This document shows positions 35,677 to 43,854 of a stretch of 64,000 nucleotides of DNA, one piece after another; position 1 is the stretch's first letter; the number at the start of each line of letters is the position of its first letter. The DNA is from an uncultured Candidatus Peregrinibacteria bacterium (lineage in GTDB: Bacteria; Patescibacteriota; Gracilibacteria; Peribacterales; Peribacteraceae): the NCBI GenBank assembly GCA_903854335.1, contig CAINVY010000005.1, positions 1 to 64,000 of the forward strand, given 5' to 3'. Position numbers and translations under genes: made by a program. The notes beneath the pieces were generated by a model. The model was not told the DNA's origin. It worked only from the letters and a program-made list of their open reading frames with translations, and made no database searches.

Positions 35677-35682
35677 GCATCT

Positions 35683-36525
35683 ATGTCCGCTCGTCTGCTC
35701 TCGGGAAAAGAAGCCGCCTCCGCTCTGCTGGCAGAGCTCAAGCCCAAGGTGAAGCAGCTCGATCCCCTGCTCTGCATCGTGCAGGTAGGCGATGATCCCG
35801 CGAGCGAGAGCTACATCCGACAGAAGGTCCGCAGTGCGCAGGAAGTGGGCATGCGTTACGAACATCGGCACCTTCCGGAGAAGACGACAAAGGAAGAGCT
35901 CTTTGCTGTCATCGACGATCTCAATCATGACGACCGCGTGACGGGGTTTATCGTGCAAGTGCCGTTGCCCGGCCCTCTCGCTTCCGCCACCGCCGACGTC
36001 ACTCGCGCCATCGATCCCCGCAAGGATATCGACGGCTTCACGTCCGCGAATCTTGGCGAAACGTTCCTTGGCTTGTCATTCGAACATCTCCCCCCTGCCA
36101 CACCCGCCGGCATCATCGCGCTCCTCGAGCACTACGCAATCTCTCCGAAGGGAAAGCACGTCGTCATCGTCGGTCGATCGAACACGGTCGGCAAACCTCT
36201 TTCCGTCATGCTCCTCAATCGGGACGCCACCGTCACCATCTGCCACAGCGGTACGAAGGACTTGGCCGCGATGACACGCCAGGCCGACATCCTCATCGTC
36301 GCCGTTGGCAGAGCGAAGATGATCACCGCAAGTATGGTGAAGCCGGGCGCCGTCGTCATCGACGTCGGCATGAACCGAGTGGACGGCAAACTCTGCGGAG
36401 ATGTCGACTTTGAAGCCGTGCAGAAGGTGGCCTCCGCCATCACCCCCGTCCCGGGCGGGGTGGGGCCGATGACCGTCACCGCGCTCATCCGAAACTGCGT
36501 TCAGGCAGCCGAGCACAAAGATTGA
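35683..36525 (+). CDS. folD: Methylenetetrahydrofolate dehydrogenase / methenyl-THF cyclohydrolase
   Basis: 280 aa. Catalytic region SESYIRQKVRSAQEVGM, then QVPLPGPL, DPRKDIDGFTSANLG, PATPAGIIALLEHY (Pro-Ala-Thr-Pro for the usual PCTP), VIVGRSNTVGKPLSVML (NADP site), CHSGTKDL and PVPGGVGPMTVTALI. Supplies 10-formyl-THF, used in purine synthesis and Met-tRNA formylation; purF and purD lie directly downstream. Predicted leaderless. Confidence 0.97.
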   Translation: MSARLLSGKEAASALLAELKPKVKQLDPLLCIVQVGDDPASESYIRQKVRSAQEVGMRYEHRHLPEKTTKEELFAVIDDLNHDDRVTGFIVQVPLPGPLASATADVTRAIDPRKDIDGFTSANLGETFLGLSFEHLPPATPAGIIALLEHYAISPKGKHVVIVGRSNTVGKPLSVMLLNRDATVTICHSGTKDLAAMTRQADILIVAVGRAKMITASMVKPGAVVIDVGMNRVDGKLCGDVDFEAVQKVASAITPVPGGVGPMTVTALIRNCVQAAEHKD

Positions 36526-36559
36526 GCGCTGGAATCCTTGCGCATTTGTCGGTTCTCTC

Positions 36560-36565
36560 TACAAT
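36560..36565 (+). promoter_or_regulatory. -10 element before the purF upstream ORF
   Basis: TACAAT, 6 nt before ATG 36572: the leaderless geometry, but for a 30-codon ORF rather than for purF itself. Confidence 0.5.
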
Positions 36566-36571
36566 ACATAC

Positions 36572-36664
36572 ATGGAGCATCCCTCCTGGGTATTTTCGGC
36601 CTTCTCCTCTCGGGGGCAGGCCATGTTCGTCGTTCCCCTACGTCCTCATTCCTCTTCCCGCTAA
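36572..36664 (+). CDS. 30-aa upstream ORF (candidate leader peptide) of purF
   Basis: ATG directly downstream of a -10 box gives MEHPSWVFSAFSSRGQAMFV... ending SSSR-TAA, 8 nt before the purF ATG and in a different frame. If transcription starts at this ATG, ribosomes must translate the ORF and re-initiate to make PurF. No homologue recognised; it could be a regulatory leader or fortuitous. Confidence 0.45.
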   Translation: MEHPSWVFSAFSSRGQAMFVVPLRPHSSSR

Positions 36665-36672
36665 CCGCTCCT

Positions 36673-38178
36673 ATGTGTGGCATCATTGCAGTTTCCGGCT
36701 TCCGCGATGCGATTCAGGATCTCTATGACGGCCTGATCGTTCTGCAACATCGTGGACAGGATGCGGCCGGTATCGTGACGTTCGACGACCAGTTCCATTT
36801 GAAGAAGGCGAACGGCATGGTGCGGGATGTCTTCCATGCGCAATCGCTCTCCAGACTTCGCGGCCCGATGGGCATCGGTCACGTGCGCTACCCAACGGCC
36901 GGTTGCTCGAGCGAGTTCGAAGCGCAGCCATTCTTCGTGAATTCCCCCTTCGGCATCGCCCTCGCGCACAACGGAAATCTCACGAACAGCAAAGCTCTCG
37001 CACATGAGCTTCTGCACTCGGATTTTCGTCACCTGAACACCACCTCCGACTCCGAAGTCCTGCTCAATGTTTTCGCTCTCGCACTCCAACGCCAACGTCC
37101 GATCAAGCTCAAGCCCGAACATGTCTTCCGCGCCGTGCGCACCGTGCATCGACGTTGTCAGGGGAGCTACTCCGCAGTCGCGCTCATCGGCGGACAGGGT
37201 GTCCTCGCGTTCCGCGATCCGTTCGGCATCCGCCCGCTCGCGTTTGGCAAGCGCAAGTACGGCATGAAAGAGGAGTACATCCTCTGTTCCGAGAGTACCT
37301 GCATGAAACCGCTCGGCTACGAATTCGTACGCGATCTGAGGCCCGGCGAGGCGATCTTCATCGACACGAAGAATCGTGTGCATTCCCGCATCTGTAAGAA
37401 AGGAGAGCTCTCCCCGTGCGCGTTCGAGTGGGTGTATTTGGCAGCTCCGGATTCCGTCATCGACGACGTGTCGGTGTACAAGGCACGTCTGCGCATGGGC
37501 GAATCGCTTGCGAAGCAAATCAAAGCGTCCGGCATCCAGATTGATTCCGTCATTCCGATTCCGGACTCCTCGCGCGCTGCGGCTGCCGGTCTCGCCGACA
37601 AACTGAAGGTGCGTTACCGCGAGGGATTTGTGAAGAATCGCTACATCGGTCGCACGTTCATCATGCCGGGACAAGCCATCCGGCAACGCAGTCTTCACTT
37701 CAAGATTCACCCCATCGAACTCGAATTCATCGGCAACAATGTTCTGCTCGTCGATGATTCCATCGTCCGAGGGAACACCTCTCGCAAGATCGTCGAAATG
37801 GCGCGGGAAGCGGGAGCGAAGAAGGTGTTCTTCACCGCGGCCTCTCCACCGATCACGGGTCCCTGTCCGTACGGCGTCGACATTCCGACGACCGACGAAC
37901 TCATCGCCTCGCACCATACCACCGAAGATATCCGCAAGATGATCGGAGCAGATGCCCTCTTCTATGCGAAAACGGAAGACATGGTGAAGGCGATCCGCAC
38001 CGGCAATCGCCGACTGCAACACCTCTGTACCGGTTGCTTCAACGGTCGCTATCCGACGCCCGAAATCACGAAGAAGCTCCTCCTGGAATTGGGAACGAGC
38101 CGCAACGTGATTCGCAGTGAGCAGAATCTCTCGAGCGACGAAGAGGGAGAAGCGTATAAGGCGATGACGCTTATCTAG
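36673..38178 (+). CDS. purF: Amidophosphoribosyltransferase
   Basis: 501 aa starting MCGIIAVSG: Cys2 is the N-terminal glutaminase nucleophile, so the start must be ATG 36673 and not the track's 36538. No propeptide. Glutaminase (class II Gln amidotransferase) domain to ~240 includes QHRGQDAAGI, GIGHVRYPTAG and AHNGNLTN. The PRTase domain carries the PRPP loop VLLVDDSIVRGNTS. The C-terminal region has LCTGCFNGRYPTP. Catalyses the first committed step of purine synthesis. Followed by purD after 29 bp. Confidence 0.97.
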   Translation: MCGIIAVSGFRDAIQDLYDGLIVLQHRGQDAAGIVTFDDQFHLKKANGMVRDVFHAQSLSRLRGPMGIGHVRYPTAGCSSEFEAQPFFVNSPFGIALAHNGNLTNSKALAHELLHSDFRHLNTTSDSEVLLNVFALALQRQRPIKLKPEHVFRAVRTVHRRCQGSYSAVALIGGQGVLAFRDPFGIRPLAFGKRKYGMKEEYILCSESTCMKPLGYEFVRDLRPGEAIFIDTKNRVHSRICKKGELSPCAFEWVYLAAPDSVIDDVSVYKARLRMGESLAKQIKASGIQIDSVIPIPDSSRAAAAGLADKLKVRYREGFVKNRYIGRTFIMPGQAIRQRSLHFKIHPIELEFIGNNVLLVDDSIVRGNTSRKIVEMAREAGAKKVFFTAASPPITGPCPYGVDIPTTDELIASHHTTEDIRKMIGADALFYAKTEDMVKAIRTGNRRLQHLCTGCFNGRYPTPEITKKLLLELGTSRNVIRSEQNLSSDEEGEAYKAMTLI

Positions 38179-38207
38179 GATTCCCACTCATACGCTATTA
38201 TCCATTC

Positions 38208-39563
38208 ATGAAAATTCTCCTCCTCGCCTCGTCCGCCCGCGAGCACGCCATCGCCTCCGCGCTCTCACGCAGCCGACACAAGCCCGAGATCATCGCGCTC
38301 TGCACCTCCCTCAATCCCGGAATTCGTGCCCTCTCTACCGAACAGGTCGTCATGGACATCATGAATTTTGAGCAGGTAGCGGAGATCGCGAAACGAACGA
38401 AACCGGACTTCGCGATCGTCGGTCCGGATGATCCCATTGGAGGAGGCGCTGCGGACATGCTCGCCGCACTTGGGATCCCAAGCGTCGCGCCGAAAAAAAA
38501 CCTTGCACGGATCGAGAGTCGCAAGAGCTTTGCCAGAGATATCCTCAAGAAATATGAGATACATGCCTCGCCAAAATTCAAGGTTTTTTCGCGAGATGTA
38601 AATTCCATTGGAGCCCTTATGGAAGAGAAAAAGTCATTGTTCAACTATCTTGATCAGTACCTCCATGGCGAGTACGTCGTGAAGTACGACGCACTCAAGG
38701 GAGGCAAGGGCGTGAAAGTGAGCGGTGAACACCTCGCGACAATCGAGGACGGCGTGGACTACGCGATCGACTGTCTCAACGAATGCGGGCGCGTCGTAAT
38801 AGAAGAAAAACTCACCGGCGTGGAATTCAGCCTCCTCTCGTTCGTGTCCGGCACGCAGGTCGTGGATATGCCGGCCGTGCAGGATCACAAACGGGCCTTC
38901 GACGGAGACACGGGGCCCAACACCGGCGGGATGGGCACGTACACCGACGCCAATCACTCGTTGCCTTTTCTCACAACGAACGATCTCGCGCTCGCGAAGG
39001 ATTTGAATCGCCGCGTCGCCGCGGCTCTTCTAGAAGAATGCAACGAACCGTACCGCGGCATTCTGTACGGCGGCTTCATGGCGGTGCGCGACGGCATCCG
39101 CATCATCGAATTCAACGCACGCTTCGGCGACCCCGAAGCCCTAAACATTCTTCCCCTCCTCTCCTCGGACTTCGTCGATATCTGTCTCGCGATTATCCAC
39201 GGAGAACTGAGAGAGAACCTCGTCTCGTTCGAGAAGAAGGCGACCGTCTGCAAGTACATCACACCCCGCAGTTACCCGACGGCGAAAGAAGAAAAGGGGC
39301 AGATCGTCACGTTTCCCGAGCTTAGAAAAGACGTGCGGATCTTCTACGGAGACATCGCGCAGGATGATGACGGCTCACTGCGCCTCGGCGGCTCGCGCAC
39401 TGCGGGAATCGTGGGCATCGGAGACTCAATCGCCGAAGCGGAGCGAATCGCCGAAGAAGCGTGCGAAGGAGTGCGCGGCCCCGTTCGTTTCCGCCGAGAT
39501 ATCGGCACGCAGAAACTTATCGCAAAGAGGTCGGAGATGATGCAAGCCCTCCGCGGTCATTAA
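38208..39563 (+). CDS. purD: Phosphoribosylamine-glycine ligase (GARS)
   Basis: 451 aa. ATP-grasp enzyme: MKILLLASSAREHAIASAL, PDFAIVGPDDPIGGGAADML, YVVKYDALKGGKGVKVS, VVIEEKLTGVEFSLLSFVSG, DHKRAFDGDTGPNTGGMGTY, LYGGFMAVRDGIRIIEFNARFGDPE. Second step of purine synthesis, acting on the product of PurF encoded just upstream. TATTAT ends 6 nt before the ATG, so it also has its own leaderless promoter. Confidence 0.96.
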   Translation: MKILLLASSAREHAIASALSRSRHKPEIIALCTSLNPGIRALSTEQVVMDIMNFEQVAEIAKRTKPDFAIVGPDDPIGGGAADMLAALGIPSVAPKKNLARIESRKSFARDILKKYEIHASPKFKVFSRDVNSIGALMEEKKSLFNYLDQYLHGEYVVKYDALKGGKGVKVSGEHLATIEDGVDYAIDCLNECGRVVIEEKLTGVEFSLLSFVSGTQVVDMPAVQDHKRAFDGDTGPNTGGMGTYTDANHSLPFLTTNDLALAKDLNRRVAAALLEECNEPYRGILYGGFMAVRDGIRIIEFNARFGDPEALNILPLLSSDFVDICLAIIHGELRENLVSFEKKATVCKYITPRSYPTAKEEKGQIVTFPELRKDVRIFYGDIAQDDDGSLRLGGSRTAGIVGIGDSIAEAERIAEEACEGVRGPVRFRRDIGTQKLIAKRSEMMQALRGH

Positions 39564-39587
39564 CCCTTCCTAACTCTGAGAGACCTT

Positions 39588-39614
39588 GACACTTTCTCCC
39601 TTCTTCACTTCAAT
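39588..39614 (+). promoter_or_regulatory. Promoter of the ACP-like gene
   Basis: A TTGACA-like -35 (beginning about 39586) about 17 nt before TTCAAT at 39609-39614; 7 nt to ATG 39622. The TTG that the ORF track takes as start codon is the -35 box. Confidence 0.6.
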
Positions 39615-39621
39615 GTTTCAT

Positions 39622-39957
39622 ATGCCAGTGGAAAGTTTTCCTTCGAGAGAGCAAGTTTCCAGAGCTGTCCAGGAAGCCGTTTTCCAAACGGCTCAATCCA
39701 TCGACCACGGAAGTATCCGAGGCGATTCGAAATTGGGAGGAGATCTCTGTTTCGATTCCTTAGATATGGTTGTCCTTGCGCAGGAAATCGGATCCGGTGT
39801 GCGCACACTCCTCTCATCCCTTAGCAAAGAAATTGTTCTCCCGGATTTGCTGGAGGACAAAGGACCAAACGCTATCTCGTCGAATATGACCGTGGATCAA
39901 TTGGGCGCTTCGGTTTGCAATGCCATCCAGATCGCCTTAGAAACACAGCAAGCTTAA
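39622..39957 (+). CDS. Acyl-carrier-protein-like protein
   Basis: 111 aa from ATG 39622. Contains GGDLCFDSLDMVVLAQEIG, with the DSL Ser in the position that carries 4'-phosphopantetheine in ACPs, and helix 1 (VSRAVQEAVFQTAQSI) before it. Longer than typical ACP (~78 aa) due to a loop (LSKEIVLPDLLEDKGPN) and tail. No fatty-acid synthesis genes are adjacent. Its TAA overlaps the convergent prfA stop (TTAA). Partner enzymes unknown. Confidence 0.7.
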   Translation: MPVESFPSREQVSRAVQEAVFQTAQSIDHGSIRGDSKLGGDLCFDSLDMVVLAQEIGSGVRTLLSSLSKEIVLPDLLEDKGPNAISSNMTVDQLGASVCNAIQIALETQQA

Positions 39958-41018
39958 CGATCCTTAAGCGATGAGAGGCGCGCCTCTCGATCCGCCTCCC
40001 GCATTGCGGTGATGATGTCTTGAATGTTGCCCTCCATGATGCTTGGAAGATTGCTGAAGTTGCGACCGATGCGGTGGTCCGTCACACGATCTTGGGGAAA
40101 ATTGTAGGTGCGAATTTTCTCGCTGCGATCAGCCGATCCGACCTGCCCCGCTCGCATCTCTCCCCGTTCCTTCGCCAGACGCTCCCGCTCACTGGCGTAG
40201 AGACGGGTACGCAGCATCTTCATCGCCAACGTCCGGTTCTGCAATTGGCTTCGTTCGCTCTGGCAGGCGACGACCGTGTTAGTCGGCATGTGCGTGATAC
40301 GGACAGCCGTCTCGACTTTGTTGACGTTCTGTCCTCCCGCGCCGCCGCTGCGATACGTGTCGATCCGCAGATCCTCCGTACGAATGACGATGTCCACGTC
40401 CTCCGCTTCCGGGAGAATGGCGACGGTCGCCGTAGACGTGTGGACGCGCCCCTTGGCTTCGGTGGACGGAATGCGTTGAACGCGATGCACGCCCGATTCG
40501 AATTTCAACTCGCCGAAAACGCCCGCTCCCTCGATCTTGCACGACGCCTCCTTGATACCTCCGCCCTCGGCATCGGACTTGGAAAGGATCTGTGTTTTCC
40601 ACTTTCGGATTTCACTGAACCGCAGATACATCCGCAGGAGTTGGCTGGCGAAGAGCGCCGCCTCCTCACCACCCGCTCCGGCGCGCACTTCCAAAATGAC
40701 GCTGCGATTGTCGTCGGGATCGCGCGGAAGAAGGAAGGCACGCATCTCCTGCTCCAGGATTCCTCTTCGCTCGCGCGCAGAATGCGCCTGCTGCTCGGCG
40801 AGTGTGTGCAATTCTGGGTAGACCAACGATTCCTCAGCCTCATCGAGCGCCAGACCGAGACGATCGTACTCGTCGAGCTTTGAGACGAGCGGTTCGAGCT
40901 CCGCCATGCGCTTCCCGATACTCGCCAGTTGCTTCGGATCGCCGTGCACGGAAGGATCCTCCAGGGAATGCTGAAGCTCCCGATACTCCTTCGCCAACGA
41001 GCGGATGCGGTCGAGCAT
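39954..41018 (-). CDS. prfA: Peptide chain release factor 1
   Basis: 354 aa from ATG 41018 (MLDRIRSLAKEYRELQHSL). Peptidyl-hydrolysis motif YRSGGAGGQNVNKVETAVRITH (GGQ), then QSERSQLQNR, and IKEASCKIEG upstream. Length and layout are those of RF1 (UAA/UAG). TATCAT (41025-41030) ends 6 nt before this ATG; the track's extension to 41402 runs into mnmA antisense. Divergent from mnmA. Confidence 0.95.
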   Translation of the reverse strand: MLDRIRSLAKEYRELQHSLEDPSVHGDPKQLASIGKRMAELEPLVSKLDEYDRLGLALDEAEESLVYPELHTLAEQQAHSARERRGILEQEMRAFLLPRDPDDNRSVILEVRAGAGGEEAALFASQLLRMYLRFSEIRKWKTQILSKSDAEGGGIKEASCKIEGAGVFGELKFESGVHRVQRIPSTEAKGRVHTSTATVAILPEAEDVDIVIRTEDLRIDTYRSGGAGGQNVNKVETAVRITHMPTNTVVACQSERSQLQNRTLAMKMLRTRLYASERERLAKERGEMRAGQVGSADRSEKIRTYNFPQDRVTDHRIGRNFSNLPSIMEGNIQDIITAMREADREARLSSLKDR

Positions 41019-41142
41019 GGGGAAATGATAGCGGAGGATGCCGAAGATTCCGAGAATGCCTACGAAACCAATGAAGAACGGGCTGCATGTCCTCGGATTC
41101 TTCAAATCCCCGATTTCTTCGGTATCTTCATTTTTCCATCGG

Positions 41143-41148
41143 TATACT
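41143..41148 (+). promoter_or_regulatory. -10 element of mnmA
   Basis: TATACT, 6 nt before a GTG that begins the conserved N-terminus. Confidence 0.55.
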
Positions 41149-41154
41149 CCTCCG

Positions 41155-42240
41155 GTGAAAATTCTCCTCGCCATGTCCGGCGGTGTCGATTCCAGCGTCT
41201 GCGCCTTCCTGCTGAAGGAAGCAGGACACGACGTGATCGGCGTACGCTTCGCACTGTGGAACGATCCGCTCGCGCCCGCGCACGCGCAGATCCTCCCGAA
41301 CAAGTGCTGCACCACGGAAGCCGCGTTTCGGACGCAACAGGTCGCTTCTTCACTCGGCATTCCCCTGCACGTCGTCAACCTCGAACGGGATTTCAAGCGC
41401 ATCGTCGTCGATCGCTATCTGAAGGAATTACGCTTGGGTCTCACACCGAATCCATGCGTCAACTGCAACAGAGATCTCAAGTTCTCCTCTCTCCTCGCAC
41501 TCGCGAAGAAACTCCACTGTGACGGTGTGGCAACCGGACACTACGCGCGTATCGCGAAGAGAACCGTGGAAGGAAAACCCGTATTCCGCCTCCTTCAGGC
41601 AAAGGACAAAACGAAAGACCAGAGCTACTACCTCTACCGACTCGGGCAGAACGCCCTTTCGAAAATTCTCTTCCCGCTCGGCGCGCTTGAGAAGAAAAAT
41701 GTTCTGTCACTCGCGCGGCACTTCGGTGTTCCAATCGACGAGCAGTACCGCGAAAGCCAAGATCTCTGTTTCTTCCCGGAAAAATCTCCGCAGGCGTTCT
41801 ATGGTCGTTACTTGAAGAAGGAACTGCGGGAGGGATCGATCGTGCACAGGGACGGCACGAAAGTCGGCACACACCGAGGTCTCCCCCTCTACACGATCGG
41901 CCAGAGGCGCGGACTTGGAATCGGAGGATTGAAGATCCCGCTGGAAGTCGTCGGGAAAGACATGCGTCGGTGTCGTCTGATCGTCGCGGAGCGAGATACG
42001 GAACAGGCAAAGACGATCCGCGTGAAAGACCTCACGTGGACATCCGCTCCTCCCGCGAATCGTGCGATCCTCACCTGCCGCACCCGTTCGCTCTCAAAGA
42101 AGATCCGAGGATCATTGACCTTCCGAGGAAAAGCGGGGGTCTTCACGCCCATCCGTCCCCTCCCCCTTCAATCTCCCGGCCAATCCCTCGTCCTCTATAG
42201 AGGAGAGGAAGTCGTAGGAGGAGGATTCATTGCTCCGTAA
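41155..42240 (+). CDS. mnmA: tRNA-specific 2-thiouridylase
   Basis: 361 aa from GTG 41155 (VKILLAMSGGVDSSVCAFLL). PP-loop SGGVDSS, first catalytic Cys in TPNPCVNCNRDLKF, CDGVATGHYARI, KDQSYYLYRL, second Cys in ESQDLCFFPE, and GQRRGLGIGG. Thiolates U34 of Lys/Glu/Gln tRNAs. The start is set by the TATACT box 6 nt upstream and by family alignment; the track start (41038) is not supported. Confidence 0.95.
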   Translation: MKILLAMSGGVDSSVCAFLLKEAGHDVIGVRFALWNDPLAPAHAQILPNKCCTTEAAFRTQQVASSLGIPLHVVNLERDFKRIVVDRYLKELRLGLTPNPCVNCNRDLKFSSLLALAKKLHCDGVATGHYARIAKRTVEGKPVFRLLQAKDKTKDQSYYLYRLGQNALSKILFPLGALEKKNVLSLARHFGVPIDEQYRESQDLCFFPEKSPQAFYGRYLKKELREGSIVHRDGTKVGTHRGLPLYTIGQRRGLGIGGLKIPLEVVGKDMRRCRLIVAERDTEQAKTIRVKDLTWTSAPPANRAILTCRTRSLSKKIRGSLTFRGKAGVFTPIRPLPLQSPGQSLVLYRGEEVVGGGFIAP

Positions 42241-42327
42241 GCGTCTTTTGCGGCAATGGCCCAATCGGGATACACTCTGCCTCCGCATGCTTTTTACGGA
42301 GATTTATGCTACAATAGTATGATTCCA

Positions 42328-43548
42328 ATGCGCAAAAATCCCCACCAGGCATCCTACGACGAGAATGGCGACATCGTTCTCCCCAGTGTCGGCGGTGCAC
42401 GAGAGCCCTCAAGAGAACTACAGGCAGAGTGTCTCTGGCCAATGGAGAGCGAGGAACCGCCGCTTCCTGAGGAGATTTTGAATGCGAAGAACGGAGAAGA
42501 ACTCATTGCCTTTCTCTCAGGCAAGAATCAACAACACGTCGGTGAAAAGGTGCTGTCCGTTCGCTCACACATTGCCAAAGATGTATTGGAAGAGGGACTG
42601 CGCCAGTACCGCGAGAGTCTGGCAGGGGCGAGGCCGATGCTCAGCGATCTGGGCGAAGAGACGACCTCCTCGCTCTCCAGACTGTGGAACTTTCTCACGC
42701 AACCCGTGTGGTTCCCGGGAAAGGGACGCACGGTGAAGAAACGCAGTCGCGGCTCGCTCTTCATGCTCGACATTCTCCGCTTCGGCGGGACCTTCGCCGG
42801 TATTTTTCTCGTCCTTTTCGTCTCCCTCAACTACCAGAGCTTCTGGGAGATCGGCCAGGCACGCGTCGAGACCTTCATGGCTCCTCCCTCGGTCGGCTCC
42901 GCCGCCGATCCTCTGCAGGATTCGCTCCAACAGCAACTCAAACTCGTTCCTTCCCTCGCAACAGCCGGTGGCATGCAGGGAAATCTCGTAAGTTTCCTCC
43001 CGGATGTCGGCCCCCCGGATAACCGGCTCATCATTCCGAAACTCGACCTCAATGCGCCGATTGTGAATCCCTCGTATCAAGCGCTCCTCAAGGGAGATTG
43101 GGCGCAGGTGGAGAAAGACATTCAGACGTCGCTGCAGGACGGCGTCGTGCACTATCCCGGAACGGCGAATCCGGGGCAGGCGGGAAATTTCTTCGTGACG
43201 GGTCACAGCTCCTTCTACCCGTGGGCACCGGGCCATTTCAAAACGATCTTCTCGCGCCTCGGCGAACTCTCCGTGGGCGACGAACTCTGGATCTACTACA
43301 ACGGCGACAAACACCGCTACGTCATCCGGACGAAGAAAGAAGTGGTGCCATCGGATATCTCAGTGCTGAATCAACCATCGGACCAACGCCTGACAACGCT
43401 CATGACCTGCACGCCGGTCGGAACGACGCTTCGCCGTCTCATCATTGTCGCGGAAGAAGTGGATCCGTCGACTGGTACAGTGATGAAGGTCGGTCAGCAG
43501 CCGGTGAAAACCGCGCCCACGGTTGTGCCGGACGCGTTATCGATTTAA
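42328..43548 (+). CDS. Sortase with long N-terminal cytoplasmic region
   Basis: 406 aa from ATG 42328; ATG 42319 is possible (TACAAT lies just upstream). Residues 1-150 are soluble and charged, followed by one transmembrane helix (LRFGGTFAGIFLVLFVSLNY, ~155) and a sortase domain: RLIIPKLDLNAPIV, FFVTGHSSFYPWAPGHFKTIF (catalytic His), TLMTCTPVGTTLRRLIIVAE (catalytic Cys and Arg). A class D/E-like TCTP motif. Transpeptidase attaching surface proteins to the envelope; membrane-bound with the domain outside. A second, differently built sortase lies at 49844-50950. Confidence 0.9.
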   Translation: MRKNPHQASYDENGDIVLPSVGGAREPSRELQAECLWPMESEEPPLPEEILNAKNGEELIAFLSGKNQQHVGEKVLSVRSHIAKDVLEEGLRQYRESLAGARPMLSDLGEETTSSLSRLWNFLTQPVWFPGKGRTVKKRSRGSLFMLDILRFGGTFAGIFLVLFVSLNYQSFWEIGQARVETFMAPPSVGSAADPLQDSLQQQLKLVPSLATAGGMQGNLVSFLPDVGPPDNRLIIPKLDLNAPIVNPSYQALLKGDWAQVEKDIQTSLQDGVVHYPGTANPGQAGNFFVTGHSSFYPWAPGHFKTIFSRLGELSVGDELWIYYNGDKHRYVIRTKKEVVPSDISVLNQPSDQRLTTLMTCTPVGTTLRRLIIVAEEVDPSTGTVMKVGQQPVKTAPTVVPDALSI

Positions 43549-43550
43549 AG

Positions 43551-43583
43551 CGTGGAAGGCAAACCTACGGTTTTCCTTCCACG
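43551..43583 (+). terminator. Hairpin after the sortase gene, possible terminator
   Basis: CGTGGAAGG...CCTTCCACG with extra pairing in the loop, a few nt after the stop. There is no downstream T-run, so intrinsic termination is uncertain. Confidence 0.4.
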
Positions 43584-43698
43584 AACCATCCTTTCCCTCC
43601 GTGGGGTCGCTTCAGCGCGGGGCCCACGAGACCCGCGCTTCGCGAGATATCAAAAATGATGACATGCGAACAATTGATATATACTGAATCTGTTCTTT

Positions 43699-43788
43699 GC
43701 CGCTGTGGTGGAACGGTAGACACGAGGGACTTAAAATCCCTTGCCCGTGTAAGCGGGCGTGCTGGTTCGATTCCAGCCGGCGGCACCA
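43699..43788 (+). tRNA. tRNA-Leu (anticodon TAA)
   Basis: 90 nt with encoded CCA. Acceptor GCCGCTG/CGGCGGC; anticodon stem AGGGA/TCCCT with loop CTTAAAA (UAA, decodes UUA); long variable arm GCCCG...CGGGC; T arm GCTGG-TTCGATT-CCAGC. TATACT 14 nt upstream of the 5' end. Unlike the other two tRNAs here, no truncated copy precedes it. Confidence 0.97.
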
Positions 43789-43854
43789 CTACGAGTATCG
43801 ACTCTGAATCCCTGATACATTTACTCCTCTCTTGGCAATCGTTACCATGCAAGT

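Noticed and set aside
36661-38187. 508-aa minus-strand ORF opposite purF
   Set aside because: Shadow frame; purF motifs are complete on the plus strand.
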